Source: Lunularia cruciata (lineage: Eukaryota; Streptophyta; Marchantiopsida; Lunulariales; Lunulariaceae). From it: a stretch of 64,000 bases of DNA. Positions 58,303 to 64,000 of this stretch are shown here, one piece after another. The notes beneath the pieces were generated by a model that saw nothing but the letters and a program-made list of their open reading frames with translations, was not told the origin of the DNA and did no database searches. The DNA lies in assembly GCA_948567375.1 (NCBI GenBank), contig OX419759.1, positions 29,179,493 to 29,243,492 on the forward strand, written 5' to 3'. Made by a program: the position numbers and the translations under genes. The stretch's first letter is position 1, and every line of letters starts with the position of its first letter.

Positions 58303-58438
58303 GAAGGAGATCGTAATCAGGATGAATGCAATGTTGAGTACAGAGGCTAGTGTTTGTATTGAAGAGACAAGGCTGCACGAGTTGAAGTTGTTGGTGCAAG
58401 AGACAAGGAGGAGACATGCAAAGGATACAGATTTGAAT
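58303..58438 (+). repeat. LTR of element F, continuation after element G
   Basis: Starts with the second GAAGG and continues the coiled-coil coding sequence interrupted at 45981 (RMNAMLSTEA, LHELKLLVQETRRRHAKDTD). It ends abruptly at the next LTR. Confidence 0.85.
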
Positions 58439-59129
58439 TGTAACACCCATTTGTGCATGTGTGTGGTATTGTGATATTTAGCTTGGTATTATAAGTACTT
58501 AAGAGATATTATTTATATAGAGATAAAGGATGGTTCTAGATAAGTCATGGTTAGCTAAAGTTAGTCATAACTCAGATAGACGGGACCTTACTTTAGAGGA
58601 AGTAGAAAAGATGAGCACCACTATTTTGGATTTTAGTGTGTTGACTGGTATTATTCCTAGGTGTTTGGCTTTGAGGAAAGAGTTGAGAACTCTTGGGCCC
58701 GCAAACCTTTTTGTTTTGGATTCTTCTTTAGTCCAAGGATAGCCCATGTGAAGGAATCCTTGACTTAGTGGTTGGGTCAAGATAAGACCACATGCTTAGG
58801 GGAATATGCCCATGTGAATGGATATTCCTTTCTACTTTTTGACTTTACTTGACTTTTAGTCTAGTAACTTGAGTTATTACGGTAATTAGTAACTTTGGTA
58901 CGTAACTATTTCACAAGTATATAAACAAGGGGTGAAGAGGTACTAATCATCCTTTTATTTGCAACTATATCTCTCTTATTGAGTTCTCTAGTGAGCAATG
59001 TCTTGAGTCTTGGAGTGTTAGCCGTGGAGGAGTATGATGGAGTTCGGGTTCCTTGCCTTCTTAGTCCATGGTGCGCTACCATAATAGCCATCAGAGGTTC
59101 ATCCTGAGTGAGAGACAGGCCGGCTCACA
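58439..59129 (+). mobile_element. Family E/C LTR replacing part of element F
   Basis: 691 bp, TGTAACACCC to GGCTCACA. Left flank TGAAT and right flank ATTCG do not match, so there is no target duplication. On the left lies F's LTR, on the right F's gag, while the last ~1.2 kb of F's LTR, its primer site and its gag start are missing. This suggests recombination or deletion around an inserted E/C element rather than a simple solo LTR. Confidence 0.8.
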
Positions 59130-60718
59130 ATTCGAGAAAAGACAGCACGAACACTTACGAAGGAAGGGTGTCAACATCTGGTACGAAAAATTCCTCAGTT
59201 ATCCCGAAGAAGATTCAAAGATCAGACAGAAGTTGTGGACCCTCTTACTTCTGAACGGGTTGGAGTCGACACCACCTGAGAAGAAGAAATTGTCAAAGAA
59301 GACCCCAATTTGAAGTTGACAAATTGGAACCCGTGGGCAGACATCACGGTGTCCATACCAAGTAGCTCTGCGGTTCCCATAAGTTCAAACTTACCACACC
59401 CAAATCCGCCACACCAAACAATGTCTTTGGTACCCGTGACCTGACATGCTTATCAAAAGTATAAAGGTATAGAGCAAGACGAAGATCCTGACAAATTCAT
59501 TGAGGAATTTGAAGTGATTTCCTTTGCCAACAAGGAACATGACTCTGCGGATCGACTGCAGATTTTTCCAAGTCTGATCTGAAAGAAGGCTTGGAGCTGG
59601 TATACTCATGTAACGCAGAAGGGATTTACACCAGCGGACTGGGCACACTTATGGAATGGCTTCCTGGAACAATTTTGGGAAGTGGATTATGATACGAGTG
59701 TCTTCGCGGCACTCAATGATTTGGACCGAGGAAAGAAGGAAAAATTGAGAGATTACTCTGAGCGGTTCATGGCCTTATTGAACCGAGTTCCGAAGTAATC
59801 CGGGGTGGTGGGGTATTCCGATGCCCAAGCCATCACCTGGTTTCTCTGCGGGCTTTCACCAGAGATTTGAATCTTTGCCAAGGAGAGAAATGTAACCTCT
59901 CTGGACAAAGTCCTCAAACATGTTGCCCAATATGAGGCGGCTCATTCTAACTTGTCCAGTAATCGAAGAAATCGTGAGAAGAAAGGCAAAAAGCCAAGAC
60001 AAAGAGCTTCACAAAGTACTTCTCCTTCTTTGGAAGAATCCTCCACTTCTTCTAGTTCTTCTTTGGAATCGGAAGAAGAACCCAAGCCAAGAAAAATATG
60101 AAGACGCGGAGGAAAGAAGCCCGTAACCCCGCCAGTAAAGAATATATCCAAGGCGGATCAAAAGTTGGAAACTCTGATTAAAGAGTTTGCGGATTTTAAA
60201 ATCCAGATGATTGGGGCAAAGGACCGAAGAAAACCCCCGTCATTCGGACGACCAAATGTATGGTGCACTGCGTGTGGTAAATCCGACCATGCTAATATGG
60301 AGTGTTTAAATCGCACGGCATTTCCAATGCAACAAATAGATTGGGTACCTGGGTGGGATCAAGGCAAAGAAGAAGATACAGTATACCAAACCCAAGACAC
60401 ACAGCCTTCATCAGGCCCATCGTATCAAGGTCCCCGGTTTGGACCAAGGGAGTATAATCCTACGGTTCCTCCACGAAGACCCCCGATGGGTGGTCAGAAT
60501 AGACCTCAAAATGTTGCACCCGGTGCTTGTTACAATTGTGGCTCAATGGGACATTGGTCTCCAAATTTTCCGGAGCCAAGACGACAAATTGGGTACGTAC
60601 CCCTTTGTGGGAATTGTAAAGGATCGGGGCACACAGGTAACCAGTGCCCGCAACCACCCAATCCAAAGCTCCCTCACAAGTATGTTCAGACTCCTGCTGA
60701 GCGTGCTGCGCTCTAGGC
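59130..60718 (+). pseudogene. gag of element F (start missing)
   Basis: Capsid motifs QDEDPDKFIEEFEVISFANK and DYSERFMALLNRVPK parallel element G. Two zinc knuckle regions follow: CYNCGSMGHWSPNF (near 60529-60570, last Cys replaced by Phe) and CGNCKGSGHTGNQC (near 60606-60650). An additional CTACGKSDHANMEC lies near 60265-60306. In-frame stops occur several times before 60165, and a TAG lies at 60714-60716. The frame is the same as pol. Confidence 0.82.
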
Positions 60719-62004
60719 AAAGGGGGACACTAACGTCAATTGTATTACACTTGAGGAAGAGAGGCCTCAAGATGGAAGTCTGGCTTCAGAAGGAGATTGG
60801 CCAGACCTCAAAATTTTGAAGGTAGAAACTCGCGTGGAGAGAAATAATTGAGTTTCCGAAGAAACAAGAATGGCGACGTCTTCCTCCCAGAAAATGAAGA
60901 GACTGCGACCAAAAGCTATTCTCTCTACAAAAGAGGAAAAGGTCCTAGCAAAAGCTAAAGCAAAAGCTTTGCAGAAAGAAATTAAGGAAGCAGTACTACG
61001 CACGTGGGAGATGAGTGTGGAGGCAAATGCAAAGACGCAAACCCCTGTATTTCTGGCGGATATCAGGTCTGAAGTAAAAGACTTGATTCAAGCCAAAGTT
61101 GGTCAACCCGATGATCATTGGTTCAACCACCTACGCCTTCCGGTGACCATCCTCAAGCATCCCAAAGTTTGCTTTGAACAAGCAAACAACTCAAAACCAA
61201 AGCCAAAGACGAAGCAGGTGAAATTGGAGGAAGTTCCACAATACAATATTGTGGCAGATATGGCATCTTCAAGCGCAAATGTCACATTTAAACAATTATG
61301 GGAGGACAATAAGCTTTATAAAAAGCAGCTAAGTTCAGCCCTCAAGAAAGTAAGGACGATGACAAAGAAGGACTTGCCCGCAATTTATCGTATTGAACAG
61401 GAAGATTTGGGATCTCCCAAGGTGGATGCGGAGATAGTAGGCTGTATGATTACATCCATACCCATTGATTTGGGATCAGGTGTAAATGTCATGACAGAAG
61501 ACACTGCACATTGACTGGGGTACACAACCTTTGAACCAACACCCCGGACTCTTAAGTTTGCGGATCAAACCAAGCGACGGCCCTTGGGCATGCTATCGAA
61601 TATTACCACGATTATCGGAGGGGTGCCTTTCAAATTAAACTACATTGTGTTACGACTTGTAACCAAAACTGGCTACCCTCTCTTGATCGGGAGACCCTGG
61701 TTGTACAGTGCCCAGGTTATGGTTGATTGGCACCAGCAAAAATTACGATTTAAAGACATTTTGTCTAAAGAACAAAAGCTGGTGACGGTAAGTTGGACGA
61801 AGGTTCCTCATCTTGGGGAAACTACTTTGTCAGAAGACGAGGATGAATCCAAAGATTCATTGTCTTTGTCTTTTGAGGACTCCAAAGCCGACGTCCAAGT
61901 AAATTATTTGGAGTGCTACAAGGTAGAAGTCAACAATGAAGACCCATACGACATCGCCTCGGGTGAACAAGACTTGGAGGAAGGGGGTTTGACGGCAGTA
62001 TGAC
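60719..62004 (+). pseudogene. Linker and aspartic protease of element F
   Basis: A Lys-rich linker (EEKVLAKAKAKALQKEIKEA) is followed by the protease with SIPIDLGSGVNVM (Asp codon at 61467). A stop at 61512-61514 breaks it; TKTGYPLLIGRPWLYSAQV, the protease C-terminal motif, follows in the same frame. An acidic Ser-rich linker and TGA at 62001 end this piece. Confidence 0.82.
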
Positions 62005-63779
62005 TCGGGTTGAGCCGAGTAAGTCACGTAGAAGGTGTCATTAACCCCGATGACTGTCAAGATGTGGTCTTGACTAAAGAAAAGATTTTAAAAATTTCAA
62101 AGACAGTCACCGCCGAGGAGTTTGCAGGATACACTGCCCTATTTATAGAGTTCCAGGATGTATTCGCCTGGTCTATTGACCAAATGCCGGGAATTCCACA
62201 AGAATTTGGCGAGCACCGGATTGATCTGGTCAAAGGTGCAGTTCCGGTTTGGCAAAGACAATACCGCCTGAACCCGAAGTACTCCCTCCTAGTAAAAGAT
62301 GAAATTGATAAGTACTTAGGGGCCGGAATAATTTTCCCTGTGCTAAGCAATGAGTGGGTTTCACCCATTGTCATCGTTCCAAAGAAGAAGACCGGGAAAA
62401 TTTGAGTGTGCCAAGATTTTTGCAAATTAAATGCAGTCACCAAAAAGGACCATCATCCTTTACCCTTTACAGACACAATTCTGGACCAAGTAGCTGGTCA
62501 TCCATGCTATAGTTTTCTCGATGGATTTTCAGGGTACAATCAGGTATCCATTTGAGAAGAAGACAAGGACAAAACTACATTCATGACTGATTGGGGCACT
62601 TTTGCTTACAATCAAATGCCCTTTGGGTTGTGTAATGCTCTTGCTACTTTTCAAAGGATGATGAACTCAATATTCAAAGATTTCCTGCATAAATTTGTGG
62701 AGGTCTTCATTGATGATTTTTTTGTGTTTGGGCAAAGAGCGGTACATATAGATTACCTTCGCCAAACTTTTGAAAGGTGTTGTTTTGCCGGTTTGTCATT
62801 ACACCGGGAGAAATGCTTCTTTGCAATGAAGGAGGGAATTCTTCTAGGGCATCGGGTGTCAAGCCAAGGAATTGAAGTGGATGTCAAGAAGGTTAAAGTA
62901 ATTGCAGCTTTGGAATCCCCAAAGAACCTCCGGGAGCTGAGAGCCTTCTTAGGACATGTTGGATACTATAGACGCTTTGTGTCAAACTATGCAGTGCTTG
63001 CTGCACCACTTACAAAGCTTCTGAAGAAATCCAAAGATTATCTGTGGGAAGCAACTCAAGAAGAAGCTTTCCAGGTATTGAAGAGGAAACTGGTTGAAGC
63101 ACAAGTTATGAGAGCCCCAAATTGGGACGTCCCTTTTCATGTGTATGTGGACACTTTGTCCATGGCCATCGGAGTTGTCTTAAGTCAAAAGGACAAGAAG
63201 AAAAAGGACTACCTGGTGTATTATGCCAGCCGACAACTTTCAGTTTTTGAAAAGAACTATTCAACAACTGAAAGAGAAGCCCTTAGGATGGTGTTTGCCT
63301 GCAAGAAATTTTGTCACTACCTGTTAGGATACGAATTCGTCTTCTATGTGGACCATTATGCACTCCAACACTTGGTCAAGAAGGCGGATTTGTCCGGGCA
63401 AATTGCACGATGGATCTTGTTGTTACAAGAATTCACATACACTGTACAAGTAAGGAAAGGAGCTTCGCATTCAAATGCGGACTTCTTATCCAGGTTAGAA
63501 ACTCAAGACCAAGATTTGGAAATCGATGATCGGTTTCCTGATGAAGAGCTATATCATTTAATGATGGTGCAAAGTATGCAGTATGCGGCAAAATATCATT
63601 ATTTGCATACGTGCCATTGTCCTGAGGAGCTGGATCCAGAACAAAGGGCAGTCTTCCTTCAGAAAATGGGACCATACCAATTGAAACACAACATTTTGTT
63701 TAAAATGGGCAAAGATGAGATACTCCGGAGATGTCTGGAAGCATACAAAGTAGGAGGAGTCATCAAATCCTTGCACTGA
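62005..63779 (+). pseudogene. Reverse transcriptase and RNase H of element F
   Basis: RT motifs: SNEWVSPIVIVPKKKTGKI (stop at about 62403), SFLDGFSGYNQVS (stop near 62553), then FIDDFFVFG near 62710-62730. RNase H keeps its first Asp (YVDTLSMAIG), Glu in TEREALRMVF and Asp in FYVDHYALQHL. The frame runs to TGA at 63777. Catalytic residues appear complete, unlike element G's RNase H. Confidence 0.9.
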
Positions 63780-64000
63780 GAAGCATTGGGAAGACACTTT
63801 GCCCTAAAAAATACGGTGAAGAAAATTCTTTCGGTAGGGTATTGGTGGCCTATGATGTATAAAGATACGCATGCCCATATTTGGAGTTGTGATGCCTGTC
63901 AAAGAACAGGGAAACCGACGGCGACTTCCTAGTGGCCTTTGAAACCAATTTTGCCTCTGGCCCCATTTGAGAAATGGGGTATTGATTTTGTGGGACCTAT
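63780..64000 (+). pseudogene. Integrase of element F, cut by the window end
   Basis: The zinc-binding region is readable (FALKNTVKKILSVGYWW, CDACQRTG), then a TAG near 63930 and FEKWGIDFVGP, with the first catalytic Asp, just before the end. The remainder and the 3' LTR lie outside. Confidence 0.85.

Noticed and set aside
1-64000. CRISPR arrays, tRNA or rRNA genes
   Set aside because: No regular spacer-repeat arrays and no tRNA or rRNA signatures were seen. The tRNA-complementary stretches are retrotransposon primer sites.

Overview
The window looks like nuclear DNA of a plant with a large, repeat-rich genome. It is AT-rich, has no operon-like packing, and I found no intact host gene, tRNA, rRNA or CRISPR array. 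Almost everything recognisable is a Ty3/gypsy LTR retrotransposon, whole, solo or nested, plus one fossil PIF/Harbinger DNA transposon. The species cannot be told from this window.

Layout. 1-1516: LTR-like DNA with ~60-bp tandem units and a TATA box. 1517 to ~5260: a decayed solo copy, minus orientation, of a giant LTR here called family G. 5746-20862: a second family-G solo LTR (5-bp target duplication AATTT), split by a third solo LTR at 6737-8646 (GTATC) and by a 9.9-kb retrotransposon at 9548-19439. 20863-22560: a decayed gag and LTR of another element. 22560-31496: old DNA with a fold-back repeat, a Harbinger fossil, tandem repeats and a purine-rich tract. 31497-34266: two solo LTRs and an unrecognised coding remnant.

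34267 to the window end is one deep nest: element E (minus; pol and 3' LTR seen) contains H (LTR and leader of the 9.5-19.4 kb family), which contains C (plus; LTR and gag), which contains F (plus, family G), whose LTR contains G (minus, 45982-58302, flanked by GAAGG on both sides). F's gag-pol runs off the right edge.

Two systems stand out. First, the 9548-19439 element encodes gag, two zinc knuckles, an aspartic protease, a DNMT3-like cytosine-5 DNA methyltransferase, reverse transcriptase, RNase H, integrase and a C-terminal PHD finger in one continuous coding path. That path is broken only by a 1-nt shift and 17 stop codons, most of which are explicable as C-to-T changes. A mobile element carrying both a methylation writer and a chromatin reader suggests it could mark its own copies or steer integration. 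Second, family G has ~3.8-kb LTRs that carry a ~860-codon reading frame in sense orientation (a globular N-terminal half and a long coiled-coil half) inside the LTR itself, starting just after a TATA box. Exact insertion boundaries with 5-bp target duplications support that LTR length.

All coding regions here are broken or cut by the window edge. Functions are inferred from motifs read by eye; no database search was run.
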